From contig UEIF01000031.1 in the NCBI GenBank assembly GCA_900468805.1, forward strand, positions 1-49,329: a DNA stretch of 49,329 bases, written 5' to 3'. The notes beneath the pieces are model-generated. The model searched no databases and was not told the DNA's origin. It was given only the letters and a program-made list of their open reading frames with translations. The translations under genes were made by a program, and so were the position numbers. Shown piece by piece: positions 34,865 through 42,680 of this stretch; positions within the stretch are counted from its first letter, which is position 1, and every line of letters begins with the position of its first letter. The DNA comes from Hyphomicrobiales bacterium (GTDB lineage Bacteria; Pseudomonadota; Alphaproteobacteria; Rhizobiales; Rhizobiaceae).

Positions 34865-35470
34865 TCACTTGCGGCCGATGGCTGCAATGGGCGACAGCAG
34901 GCTCGTGAAACTTGCCGCCATCCAGGACGCTGCCAAAGTGAGGTCGGCATCATCGGGTGCGAGGCCGTGTCCGGCCTCCAGCGCATGATGGGTGACATCG
35001 GCATTAGCCGCGGAAAGCTGCTCCGCAAGCTGCAGGGCATGGCGCGGCTGGCGCCTGCTGTCGTTGAGGCCCGACAGGATGAGCACCGGCTTTGCCGATA
35101 GATCCGGAAAGGCGAAACCCTCCGAGATCACCTGCGGGCGCAGCAGGATCGCACCGACGAACAGGTGCGGCGCAACGGCAAGCAGAGCCGTGGCAAAAAT
35201 CGCCCCACTGGAATATCCGACAGCAAGCATCGTCTCACTGCCGGATGCGCAAACGAAGCCGGCGGGGGCCACGCTGTCTCTCGCGAGGTCCAGAAGCTCT
35301 TCCTCGGGTATGCTGAAATCCGGGCGGCGCCTGAAAAATGTGAAACCGTCGCCATCGGCAAAAGTCCCCTCTGGACAGGTGGACGAAACACCAGGCGCGA
35401 GTTTCTCGATAAAATTCCGGATGAAGGCCGGGTGGCCGGATGACCCGTGAAGGCCGAGAAGTGCAAACAT
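34865..35470 (-). CDS. Phospholipase/carboxylesterase-type alpha/beta hydrolase
   Basis: 201 residues, no leader. LLGLHGSSGHP near the start gives the oxyanion turn, GYSSGA (S87) the nucleophile, LSGLNDSRR the acid region and EAGHGLAPDD the catalytic His. I use the ATG at 35470 so the protein starts at the first strand; an in-frame ATG at 35527 adds 19 charged residues without a ribosome site. Neither start has a strong site. It is first in the order esterase, PfpI, ModA-like and divergent from the P-loop gene. Confidence 0.78.
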   Translation of the reverse strand: MFALLGLHGSSGHPAFIRNFIEKLAPGVSSTCPEGTFADGDGFTFFRRRPDFSIPEEELLDLARDSVAPAGFVCASGSETMLAVGYSSGAIFATALLAVAPHLFVGAILLRPQVISEGFAFPDLSAKPVLILSGLNDSRRQPRHALQLAEQLSAANADVTHHALEAGHGLAPDDADLTLAASWMAASFTSLLSPIAAIGRK

Positions 35471-35581
35471 CAGGTCGTTCCGATCAAGTCGATCGCGGTC
35501 ACCGAAAATATCGGCGGAGGTAGACATGGTGGCGGGCCGCGGCCAAAGTCAATGCATGCGCAAGAGCACAGGAGCAACCCG

Positions 35582-36124
35582 TTGAACAAAGAGCTACCTG
35601 CAAACCTCCACCGGATCCTGATCTTCGGAAATGGCGGAACCGGAAAGACATGGCTTGCCCGCAAGCTCGCAACCTTGCTTGAGCGTCCGATCATTCATCT
35701 CGATGATCTGCGCTGGGCTCCGGGCTATTACGGCATTGCGCGGGACAACCAGCTTGTCGCCAACGAAGTGGTCGACGCTGCCAAAGCCGACATCTGGTTG
35801 ATGGAGGGCGTTTACGGCTGGCTGGCAAACGTCGTCCTGAACCGGGCGACATCCCTTGTCTGGATCGATCTGCCGGAAGACGAATGTATCGCCAATGTCA
35901 GGACCAGAGGCATTCAGGGCGGTGAGAGCGAAGAGGCTTTCGAAGAGCTGATCAAATGGATCGGAGAATACCGTCTGCGCAATAACTCCACCTGCCATGC
36001 GGCGCATGCGCGATTGTTCGGGGCCTTTGACGGGCCGAAGATCATCCTCACGAACCGGGCTGAAATCGGCTCGTATCTTGAGAGCCTGAACCACAGGATT
36101 CCAGGCGATATCACCGGGGAGTGA
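35582..36124 (+). CDS. P-loop kinase-like protein (FlaR/topology-modulation type)
   Basis: 180 residues. Walker A GNGGTGKT at 16-23 within RILIFGNGGTGKTWLARKLA, then HLDDLRW (adenylate-kinase-like acidic motif) and LVWIDLPEDECIANVRTRG. Such small kinases, annotated as FlaR or topology-modulation proteins, have no firm substrate. I chose the TTG at 35582, with AGGAG seven bases upstream; an ATG at 35552 has no site, and the frame from 35447 overlaps the divergent esterase. Confidence 0.78.
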   Translation: MNKELPANLHRILIFGNGGTGKTWLARKLATLLERPIIHLDDLRWAPGYYGIARDNQLVANEVVDAAKADIWLMEGVYGWLANVVLNRATSLVWIDLPEDECIANVRTRGIQGGESEEAFEELIKWIGEYRLRNNSTCHAAHARLFGAFDGPKIILTNRAEIGSYLESLNHRIPGDITGE

Positions 36125-36160
36125 CCAGGCATCGTCCGCCCATCGGCATCGAACATTCAC

Positions 36161-36354
36161 CACGCCTACAAGGTCCCGGCCGGGACGCTATATCCGGTTC
36201 TGCACTCCATGAAGAGGAAAGTTCATCTCGCCTCGCGAACCGAGCGAGTGGCCGAACATATCGCCGGATAGACAAGGCCACACCCTATGTCGTGGCAGGT
36301 CTGAAGATGGCCGGAGTGCCGTTTCGCGAGGGCTCCGGCGAAATCAATTCATGA
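36161..36354 (+). pseudogene. PadR-family regulator remnant (two frames)
   Basis: In one frame (36161-36271) the DNA reads YKVPAGTLYPVLHSM, the PadR wing signature. In a second frame ending at 36354 it continues as GRTYRRIDKATP and then VVAGLKMAG, the usual PadR end (GRxRRxYxxTxxG). No start codon and no N-terminal helix remain. It precedes the VOC gene on the same strand, a common PadR target context, and appears to be a decayed regulator. Confidence 0.5.
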
Positions 36355-36383
36355 GGGAGCAACGACCTGAAGGAGGAATTGAT

Positions 36384-36767
36384 ATGGCTACTGTCAGCGT
36401 TCGTTACATTGTCGACGACGTCGATGCAGCGATTGCATTCTATACGCAGTCGCTCGGCTTTACGCTCGCCATGCATCCGGCTCCGAGCTTCGCCATGCTG
36501 ACCAGAGGCGATCTTCGCCTGCTGGTGAACGCAACGACGGGACCGGGCGGCGCGTCCCAGCCCATGCCGGATGGGCGCCGGCCCGCACCCGGCGGCTGGA
36601 ACCGCATCCAGATAGAGGTCGACAATATCGAAGCCGAGGTCGAACGCCTGCGCACAGCAGGCGCCAGATTTCGCAACGACATCGTGCCGGGGATAGGCGG
36701 CAGGCAGATCCTCGTAGACGACCCCGCGGGCAATCCCATCGAATTGTTCGAGCCGCCCCAAAAGTAG
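36384..36767 (+). CDS. VOC-family (glyoxalase/bleomycin-resistance fold) protein
   Basis: 127 residues. One VOC domain made of two beta-alpha-beta-beta-beta modules: VRYIVDDVDAAIAFYTQSLG at the start and QILVDDPAGNPIELFEPPQ at the end with the metal glutamate (IELFE). Members bind divalent metals and act on or sequester small molecules. The start at 36384 follows an AAGGAGGAATT site. It lies 29 bp after the PadR remnant and may once have been controlled by it. Confidence 0.88.
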   Translation: MATVSVRYIVDDVDAAIAFYTQSLGFTLAMHPAPSFAMLTRGDLRLLVNATTGPGGASQPMPDGRRPAPGGWNRIQIEVDNIEAEVERLRTAGARFRNDIVPGIGGRQILVDDPAGNPIELFEPPQK

Positions 36768-36827
36768 CTTGGGGAGTGCAAGTGTCGGGGAGCGAGTGGC
36801 GGGAATACGCGCGCTGGCCTTTCGTCA

Positions 36828-37043
36828 ATGGTGGGCATAGCCCTAGCCAACGATCCGGAACCGAAAGACGATGAGTGGTCATTCGCCGTCGATCCATCAG
36901 GCAAGATCCTTTCGACAGGCGGCAAACAGCAAGAGGCCGACGTCATCCGCCGCTTCAGGCAGGAGCAGTACCGTTCCTCACCCGAAGCGGACAGCAACCC
37001 CACCCCATCTCGGCCATTCGCGTTTTATGGGTTCACGGCGTAG
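36828..37043 (+). CDS. Possible small protein of 71 residues, doubtful
   Basis: MVGIALANDPEPKDDEWSFA and GKQQEADVIRRFRQEQYRSS are fairly protein-like and the frame is open, but no ribosome site precedes the ATG and the last 20 residues look random. It may be a decayed gene or chance. It fills the gap between the VOC and Nudix genes. Confidence 0.25.
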   Translation: MVGIALANDPEPKDDEWSFAVDPSGKILSTGGKQQEADVIRRFRQEQYRSSPEADSNPTPSRPFAFYGFTA

Positions 37044-37083
37044 TGTTCGAAAATCCGGCAGTTCGAAACAGGGGAATTTTTGA

Positions 37084-37638
37084 ATGGACGACGCGTGGAA
37101 GGTGCTCGAATCCAGGACGATCCTGCAGGATCGCTGGCTGAATCTACGCGCAGACGACTGCCTGACGCCTGACGGAGTGACGATTTCTCCCTATTACGTG
37201 ATGTCCTATCCCGATTGGGTCAATATCGTTGCGATCACCCCGGATGACCGCCTCTTGCTCGTTCGCCAATATCGGCATGCGGCGGGCAGGTTCTTCCTGG
37301 AAATACCGGGAGGCGGCCTCGACGAGCGGGACGTAGATAGCGAAAAGGCAGCCCGTCGCGAACTGGAGGAAGAGACCGGGTACATTGCCCAGGACTGGCA
37401 ATTGATCAGCAGCCTTTATCCGAACCCGGCCTCTCACACGAACCGTCTTCACACCTATCTCGCAACCGGCGCCGAGCGCAGGCACCAGCAACGCCTCGAT
37501 GCCGGCGAAGAAGGGCTGACCGTTCATGCCCTTCCCATACCGGAGGTGCTGGACGGATTGCAGGCCGGCCTGATCGGGCAGGCTCTTCACGTGTCGTCTA
37601 TTCTTCTGGCGCTCCGGGCTGCCGGACGGCTGAGGTAA
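37084..37638 (+). CDS. Nudix hydrolase, ADP-sugar pyrophosphatase-like
   Basis: 184 residues. VRQYRHAAGRFFLEIPGGGL then AARRELEEETGY forms the Nudix box, with the segment between shifted by an insertion relative to the plain pattern (ERDVDSEK). RQYR and the E(I/L)PGG lead-in are usual in ADP-ribose/ADP-glucose pyrophosphatases, which dimerise through their N-terminal strands. ATG at 37084 just after a stretch ending GGGGAATTTTTG. Downstream is the RIME-like repeat. Confidence 0.88.
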   Translation: MDDAWKVLESRTILQDRWLNLRADDCLTPDGVTISPYYVMSYPDWVNIVAITPDDRLLLVRQYRHAAGRFFLEIPGGGLDERDVDSEKAARRELEEETGYIAQDWQLISSLYPNPASHTNRLHTYLATGAERRHQQRLDAGEEGLTVHALPIPEVLDGLQAGLIGQALHVSSILLALRAAGRLR

Positions 37639-37680
37639 CGACTGGCTCCAACGAACGGCCAGGCGGCTCCGGAGTGGGTG

Positions 37681-37894
37681 GCCCCCTCACCCTAACCCTC
37701 TCCCCGCTGGGTAGAGGGGACTTGGCAGACGACGCCTTTGAGAGTGCCGAAACGGCGCGGCATCCCCTTCTCCCCTCGGGGAGAAGGTGCCCGAAGGGCG
37801 GATGAGGGGGCTCCGGGCGCAACGGACCTTCTCAAAACCCTCCTTACCTGTGGGGTCCGAAGGACGGGTCGAGACACGTGGCTCGACCCTGGGC
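37681..37894. repeat. RIME-like intergenic mosaic repeat (family B), copy 2
   Basis: Core 37681-37811 begins GCCCCCTCACCCTAACCCTC and ends GGATGAGGGGGC with internal palindrome CTTCTCCCCTCGGGGAGAAG; the tail includes GTCCGAAGGACGGGTCGAGA. It matches copy 1 at 12286-12501 in order and spacing. The gap 37639-37943 contains no gene. Confidence 0.78.
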
Positions 37895-37943
37895 GGAGCT
37901 TCGGAAACAGAGAGCTAGCCGGCCGTCCGCGAGATCGGCGACG

Positions 37944-38441
37944 TCAGGATCCTCCCGCGCCGAGGGCGACGAGAAGCTCGTCCAGTTGCTCGAACTGCTC
38001 GGGCATCCCGCCCTCCGCCCCGGAATTGGCGTCGAACGCTTCCTTCGAGGGATAGAGTTCGTGCAGCACCAGCAGCGTCTTGCCGTCTTTTTCCTCGAAA
38101 GTCACCGTGGTGATGGCAGCGTCATCGCTTTCCTCATTCGTCCAGACCAGGCGCGCGTTCGGTATCACTTCGAGATACTTGCCGAAGAATTCCATGGCGC
38201 TCGAGGCATCGTGGCCAAACGCAATACGGTAGCCGCCTCCGACACGAACATCCATGCTGCAGGAAAGCATGGGCACGCCCATAGACTTCGGCGCCCACCA
38301 CCGCATGAACAGCTCGGGCTTGGTCCACGCTTGAAACACGATATGTGCCGGGCCGTTGAAGGTTCTGACAACGACGAGCTCGCGCTCGGACGTCCGCTCC
38401 ACCGTCGTGGGGTTCTTCATGGGGGTAGGCTTACTCTCCAT
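37944..38441 (-). CDS. AHSA1/SRPBCC-domain protein
   Basis: 165 residues. START/SRPBCC ligand-binding fold of the AHSA1 group: ERELVVVRTFNGPAHIVFQA, then WTKPELFMRWWAPK and MDVRVGGGYRIAF, ending with the long C-terminal helix PEQFEQLDELLVAL. Proteins of this kind bind hydrophobic small molecules. The ATG at 38441 overlaps the end of the arsR gene by 11 bases, a widespread ArsR-AHSA1 operon in which the regulator is translated first. An ATG seven codons in is possible. Confidence 0.9.
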   Translation of the reverse strand: MESKPTPMKNPTTVERTSERELVVVRTFNGPAHIVFQAWTKPELFMRWWAPKSMGVPMLSCSMDVRVGGGYRIAFGHDASSAMEFFGKYLEVIPNARLVWTNEESDDAAITTVTFEEKDGKTLLVLHELYPSKEAFDANSGAEGGMPEQFEQLDELLVALGAGGS

Positions 38442-38784
38442 CGACCTTCTCCTTCCGTTTCAGTTCCTCGACAACCTTGTCCAACTCGTCGAAGCGCGCG
38501 TCCCAGAGCTGGCGGTAGCTCTCGATCCATGCCGCCTCTTCCTCCAGCCGGCGCAGGCCGAGCCTGCAGGTCCGCACGCGCCCGATCTTCTCGGTGGTGA
38601 CGAACCCCGCCTGTTCCAGGACGCCGACATGCTTCTTCATGCCCGTCAACGTCATCTGGAACGTCTCGGCAAGGTCCGTGATCGAAGCGTCAGCGCGCCC
38701 GAGCTGCTCCAGAATACCGCGCCGGGTGGCGTCCGAGAGCGCGGCGAACGAGGCATCGAGATGGGCTTTTGCATACTGAACCAT
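38431..38784 (-). CDS. ArsR-family repressor (AHSA1-linked)
   Basis: 117 residues. Winged HTH: FAALSDATRRGILEQLGRAD, then ASITDLAETFQMTLTGMKKHVGVL and AGFVTTEKIGRVRTCRL. It lacks the metal-binding cysteines of ArsR/SmtB sensors (no CVC motif), as is usual for the AHSA1-linked subgroup, so the signal is probably organic. A perfect 10-bp dyad covers its start codon (38773-38796). Co-transcribed with the AHSA1 gene. Confidence 0.92.
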   Translation of the reverse strand: MVQYAKAHLDASFAALSDATRRGILEQLGRADASITDLAETFQMTLTGMKKHVGVLEQAGFVTTEKIGRVRTCRLGLRRLEEEAAWIESYRQLWDARFDELDKVVEELKRKEKVDGE

Positions 38785-38796
38785 TCGGTTCAGTAT
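38773..38796. promoter_or_regulatory. ArsR operator: perfect 10-bp inverted repeat
   Basis: ATACTGAACC (38773-38782), four bases ATTC, GGTTCAGTAT (38787-38796). The dyad overlaps the arsR start codon (38782-38784) and is the best operator candidate of the window. Binding there would block initiation of the arsR-AHSA1 operon. Confidence 0.65.
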
Positions 38797-39080
38797 CTAA
38801 CACACGGATGGGCGGCATGCAAGGGAACCAACCGGGCTGCGCCGGTGGCCGCCTCCCCTCAAAACCGATCCCGCATTTCGCCAATTCCGGTTGCCCCTGA
38901 TCTCATATGGGAACAATATACCCCCGCGATGCGAGATCGCCCCTCGGCTGAAGCCGACCGTGGCGACGACAGTCGATGTGTTTCACTTGATCCAAGCATG
39001 GAATTTCTCGCGGCTGTGTCGGCTTTCGCGATCGTAACCTGGAACTCCGGCCCAAGAGGGTCGCGGGAGGAGAATGCGTT

Positions 39081-39836
39081 ATGAAAATCGTCCTTATCGG
39101 AGGCACCGGCCTCATCGGATCGAAGACCGCAGCGCGCCTGCGCGACAAGGGCCACGAGGTGCTGGCCGCATCCCCGAAAACCGGCGTCAATACCATTACC
39201 GGGGAAGGACTGGCGAGCGCGCTGGCCGGGGCCGAAGTGGTCGTCGATCTTGCAAACTCACCGTCCTGGGAAGATCAGGCGGTCCTGGACTTCTTCGAAA
39301 CATCGGGCCGCAATCTGCTCGCCGCAGAACGCGATGCCGGCGTAAAACATCATATCGCCCTGTCCATCGTCGGGTCGGAACGGCTGCCGGAGAACGGCTA
39401 TTTCAGGGCCAAGCTTGCCCAGGAAAGGCTCATCAAGGGATCGTCGATCCCGTACACGATCATTCATTCGACCCAGTTCATGGAATTCTTGAAGGGCATC
39501 GCCGACGAGGCGACCGTCGGGACTGTTGCCCGGCTCTCTCCTGCAGCGTTCCAGCCCATAGCGTCTGATGACGTTGCCGACATCGTGGCGGACGTTGCCC
39601 TTGCAAGGCCGATCAACGGGATGATCGAAATTGCGGGGCCGGAGCGCTTCCCCATGAACGAGATCATCGGCCGTTATCTGAAGGCGATCAATGATCCGCG
39701 CACGGTCGAGGCGGATGTTCACGCGCGCTATTTCGGGGCTGAGCTCGATGATCGCTCGCTCGTGCCCGGCGAGGGTGCGAGACTCGGCAAGATCGGTTTT
39801 GCAGACTGGTTTCGCCAGTCTGCGCAATCCAGGTAG
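39081..39836 (+). CDS. NmrA-like atypical SDR, NAD(P)-binding (paralogue 1)
   Basis: 251 residues. The nucleotide loop is IGGTGLIGSK at 6-15, followed by the NmrA-type layout: VVVDLANSPSWED, GVKHHIALSIVGSERL, YFRAKLAQERLI (the YxxxK-like site is YFRAK), PYTIIHSTQFMEFL. Such proteins bind NAD(P) as sensors or reductases. It is paralogous with the gene at 40453, with aligned motifs throughout. The exported cupin lies between them. Confidence 0.88.
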   Translation: MKIVLIGGTGLIGSKTAARLRDKGHEVLAASPKTGVNTITGEGLASALAGAEVVVDLANSPSWEDQAVLDFFETSGRNLLAAERDAGVKHHIALSIVGSERLPENGYFRAKLAQERLIKGSSIPYTIIHSTQFMEFLKGIADEATVGTVARLSPAAFQPIASDDVADIVADVALARPINGMIEIAGPERFPMNEIIGRYLKAINDPRTVEADVHARYFGAELDDRSLVPGEGARLGKIGFADWFRQSAQSR

Positions 39837-39928
39837 CGTGAGGCTCCCGGCAACCGGGCCACGCGTTCTTTCAATGGCTTGCGGGCTCGAAACGCATTTT
39901 CACAACGGCAACGAAGAGGGTTACGACA

Positions 39929-40333
39929 ATGAATTTTGCCCTATCCGCATTGCTGGTGTCAGCCAGCATCTGTCTCTCCGCCACTGTGGCTGCCGCCGCC
40001 GAAGACACTGCAAAAGTAACATCGCTCATGAGCAAAAACCTCCCCGACTATCCGGGCAAGGAAGGGCTCATGATTTCGGTCGAATACGGGCCGGGAGGCT
40101 CCTCGCCGGTTCACAAGCACGAGGCGGATGCGTTCGTCTACGTTCTGGAAGGCTCGATCGTGATGCAGGTCAAGGGAGAAAAGGAAGTCACGCTCTCTCC
40201 AGGGGATACGTTCTACGAGAGCCCTTCCGACATTCACCTGATCAGCCGCAACGCGAGCAAGACGAAACCGGCGAAGTTCATCGTCGTGCTGGTCAAGAAA
40301 AAGGGCGCTCCGGTGGTGATGCCTGTGAAATGA
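39929..40333 (+). CDS. Exported single-domain cupin
   Basis: 134 residues. Signal peptide about 1-23 (SALLVSASICLSATVAAAA). The cupin barrel shows HKHEADAFVYVLEG (metal His/His/Glu cluster) and PGDTFYESPSDIHLISRN (last His), so metal binding is likely. Role in the periplasm unknown; the flanking NmrA-like genes suggest a common regulon with oxidoreductases. ATG follows GAAGAGGG. Confidence 0.88.
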   Translation: MNFALSALLVSASICLSATVAAAAEDTAKVTSLMSKNLPDYPGKEGLMISVEYGPGGSSPVHKHEADAFVYVLEGSIVMQVKGEKEVTLSPGDTFYESPSDIHLISRNASKTKPAKFIVVLVKKKGAPVVMPVK

Positions 40334-40452
40334 CATCAGGCCTGCGAGCGCCGATGACGAAGCTTTGTGGTGCCGGCCCAACCAGTGCCGGCATTATCAG
40401 GGCTTTTTGATCGTTGCGATGCAGGGCGGGAACAAAAACACGGAGCGGATCG

Positions 40453-41205
40453 ATGAAAGTAACGGTCATGGGAGCGAGCGGGCGCATCGGAACGCGCCTC
40501 GTTGAAAGCCTCCGCCAGGCGGGGGCCGAAGTCGTCCTTGCATCCCCCACGTTCGGCGTGAACAGCGTGACGAGGGAAGGCCTCAGGACTTCGCTCACGG
40601 GAGCGGACGCCGTCATCGACGTCACCAACGCTGCATCATTCGGAGACAATTCCGCATTGGAGTTCTTCAGGACATCAACCCGAAATCTCCTGGCCGCCTC
40701 CGCGGATGCAGGGGTCGGCCACTATCTCGCCCTGTCGATCGTCGGAACCCCTCGCCTTGTCGAGAGCGACTATTTCCGCGCAAAGATGGTGCAGGAGAAC
40801 CTGATCAAGGCGGCCCGGCGGCCCTATACGCTTGTCCATTCGACGCAGTTCTTCGAGTTCATCAGCGGCGTGATCGACATGGCGGCGGACGGTGACGGTA
40901 TCCGGCTTCCTTCCGCCTCCGTGCGGCCCATTGCTGCCGACGACGTCGCCGAGGTGCTCACCCGGTTGGTATTGCAACCCCCGGCAAACGATACGGTGGA
41001 AATAGCGGGGCCGGAGCAGTTCGCCTTCGATGAAATCGCCCGCATGCTCGTCGCAGCAAACGAAGACATGCGCCCGGTGATCACCGACGAGACCGCGCGC
41101 TACTATGGCGTCGAACTGAACGACGACACATTGCTGCCGCCTCACCCCGCCCATGTTGGTCCCATGCGTTTCGAAGACTGGCTGAACCGGTCTATGGCCA
41201 GCTAG
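40453..41205 (+). CDS. NmrA-like atypical SDR, NAD(P)-binding (paralogue 2)
   Basis: 250 residues. MGASGRIGTR at 6-15 is the nucleotide loop, and the same string of motifs as in the gene at 39081 follows: FGVNSVTREGL, RNLLAAS, HYLALSIVGTPRL, YFRAKMVQENLI, PYTLVHSTQFFEF, EIAGPEQFAFDEIA. I chose the ATG at 40453 with an ACGGAG eight bases before; a longer frame begins at 40414. The two genes look like a tandem duplication now separated by the cupin gene. Confidence 0.88.
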   Translation: MKVTVMGASGRIGTRLVESLRQAGAEVVLASPTFGVNSVTREGLRTSLTGADAVIDVTNAASFGDNSALEFFRTSTRNLLAASADAGVGHYLALSIVGTPRLVESDYFRAKMVQENLIKAARRPYTLVHSTQFFEFISGVIDMAADGDGIRLPSASVRPIAADDVAEVLTRLVLQPPANDTVEIAGPEQFAFDEIARMLVAANEDMRPVITDETARYYGVELNDDTLLPPHPAHVGPMRFEDWLNRSMAS

Positions 41206-41268
41206 ACGTCAATCCCGGCCCGACCCCGCGATGGCGGTCAAGCCTCCTGGTCGTTTGTGAGCGAGGCT

Positions 41269-41715
41269 TCACCGCATGGCCTCTGCTATCCGTAGCAGGG
41301 CTGAATATATGATTTCCGGATCACCTGGTGCGACGGCATTTCGGGCCAGGCCTTCGGCGTCAGCGACAATCTCGTGGGCCGCACGCAATGCTGAGCGCCC
41401 ATCCGGCGTAAGTTCGGTCGTCAGGACCCTGCCATGGACCGGGTGGGCCATCCGCCTGATGAGGCCGTCCCGTTCGAGTGTCGCTATGATGGACTGCATC
41501 GTCTGCGGTGTGACGAAGGCCCGCCGCGCAAGCTCCGCACTCGACAGGCCCGCGTTGAACTCAAGCCCCGCCAGCACCGAATATTGTGGGGTCGTCAATC
41601 CGATGTTTCGAAGCTGGGTGTCGAGATGGCCGCGCAGCGCTTGCTGCGCCCGCTTCAGCGCATATCCGAGCGAGCGGTAGGTGTCATCAACAGGCGGATC
41701 AATCAGGCTGGACAT
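41269..41715 (-). CDS. MarR-family regulator
   Basis: 148 residues. Typical winged helix: GLTTPQYSVLAGLEFNAG, SSAELARRAFVTPQTMQSII, LERDGLIRRMAHPVHGRVLT, flanked by the N- and C-terminal dimerisation helices. Divergent from the VOC protein at 41784; the short gap carries three TCAGGG motifs (41714-41763), one over the regulator start. Ligands of such MarR-VOC pairs are usually phenolic or electrophilic compounds; inference only. Confidence 0.9.
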   Translation of the reverse strand: MSSLIDPPVDDTYRSLGYALKRAQQALRGHLDTQLRNIGLTTPQYSVLAGLEFNAGLSSAELARRAFVTPQTMQSIIATLERDGLIRRMAHPVHGRVLTTELTPDGRSALRAAHEIVADAEGLARNAVAPGDPEIIYSALLRIAEAMR

Positions 41716-41763
41716 ATCAGGGTCCTTATATTATATCAGGGCCCTGACGATACTGCGTCAGGG
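41714..41763. promoter_or_regulatory. Candidate MarR operator region with three TCAGGG motifs
   Basis: TCAGGGCCCTGA at 41736-41747 is a perfect 12-bp palindrome. ATATCAGGG occurs at 41714-41722 and again at 41733-41741 (19 bp apart), and TCAGGG recurs at 41758-41763. The first copy overlaps the marR start codon. The stretch between is TTATATTATA, a likely -10 region. Confidence 0.5.
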
Positions 41764-41783
41764 ATAAAAAGGAAAGATCGCTC

Positions 41784-42155
41784 ATGCCTCGCCTCATTGG
41801 ACCGGATTTCATCGGGATACAGACGAAGGATCTGGACGCCGCACGGACCTTCTATCGGGATATTGTCGGGCTTACGCCATCGGCAAAGGCTCCTCCGGGC
41901 GCGGTTGTTTTCGAAACGTATCCCATCCCATTCGCCGTCCGTACACCGATCGAGGACTTTGACGATACGCAGAAGCGAGGGGTTGGAATCGCGATCTGGT
42001 TTGGCTGCGACGACGCTGACGAATTGCACGCTCATCTGTGCGAGCGCGACGTGCGGATAGCTTTCCCGCCGAAGGACGGTCCGTTCGGCCGCTATTTCGC
42101 CTTCGTCGATCCATTCGGCTATACGATCACCGCGCATACCGTCCCGACAAACTGA
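41784..42155 (+). CDS. VOC-family protein (MarR-linked)
   Basis: 123 residues. Opens FIGIQTKDLDAARTFYRDIV and closes PFGRYFAFVDPFGYTITAHT, one VOC domain with two modules; a His appears at the end where many relatives have Glu. AAGGAAA lies ahead of the ATG. It reads away from marR and is its probable target. It differs clearly from the VOC protein at 36384. Confidence 0.88.
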   Translation: MPRLIGPDFIGIQTKDLDAARTFYRDIVGLTPSAKAPPGAVVFETYPIPFAVRTPIEDFDDTQKRGVGIAIWFGCDDADELHAHLCERDVRIAFPPKDGPFGRYFAFVDPFGYTITAHTVPTN

Positions 42156-42228
42156 CGGCATCCAAAGAGCGCGGGCACTCCCACACTTCGGTTGCGTGCC
42201 GACGGCCAACGGCAACGTCCCAAGGTGG

Positions 42229-42573
42229 TCAGCCTGCGTTCGTTTCTTCCGGGGGCCGTCCATAGGCACCGAGAATGGCCGCGACTAGACCCGGGAATCG
42301 TTTATCGACTTCCTGGCAGCGCGAATGGTTGCGCATCTCCACGCCATGACGCTCGCCCCGGATAAGGCCGGCCTCACGCAGCACTTTCATATGCTGCGAC
42401 AGCGATGATTTGGGGATGACGCGCCCGCCGAGATTGGAAAGCGCAGTGCATGTGCCGGTTGAACCGACGCCCGCGATCTGAGCGAAGATCGCCACGCGCT
42501 CCGGATCGGAGAGCGCATACAGGATCGCCTCCGGTTTCAAATCCTCGACGGCTGGATGAATGAGCGGTCTCAT
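42229..42573 (-). CDS. ArsR-type winged-helix regulator
   Basis: 114 residues. LYALSDPERVAIFAQIAGVG, then SSLSQHMKVLREAGLIRGER with HGVEMRNHSR as the wing: the ArsR layout. A lone CTALSN/CQEVDK pair of cysteines exists, but no classical metal site. Divergent from the SDR gene at 42681, a common pairing; overlapping dyads lie in the gap (42611-42636). Confidence 0.85.
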   Translation of the reverse strand: MRPLIHPAVEDLKPEAILYALSDPERVAIFAQIAGVGSTGTCTALSNLGGRVIPKSSLSQHMKVLREAGLIRGERHGVEMRNHSRCQEVDKRFPGLVAAILGAYGRPPEETNAG

Positions 42574-42610
42574 GAATTTTTATATAGGGCTACTTGAAAT
42601 CAAGATCAAC

Positions 42611-42636
42611 AGTTCCGAATTTCTGAACTATGGAAC
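42611..42636. promoter_or_regulatory. Candidate operator: overlapping GTTCC/GGAAC dyads
   Basis: AGTTC (42611-42615) with GAACT (42625-42629) and GTTCC (42612-42616) with GGAAC (42632-42636) form overlapping inverted repeats 38-62 bp ahead of the arsR-type start and 45 bp before the SDR start. Size and place fit a repressor site for the divergent pair. Confidence 0.35.
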
Positions 42637-42680
42637 AATGCCGTCAACCCCGGCGGCAATCCAGGTCGAAAGGAACTGAT

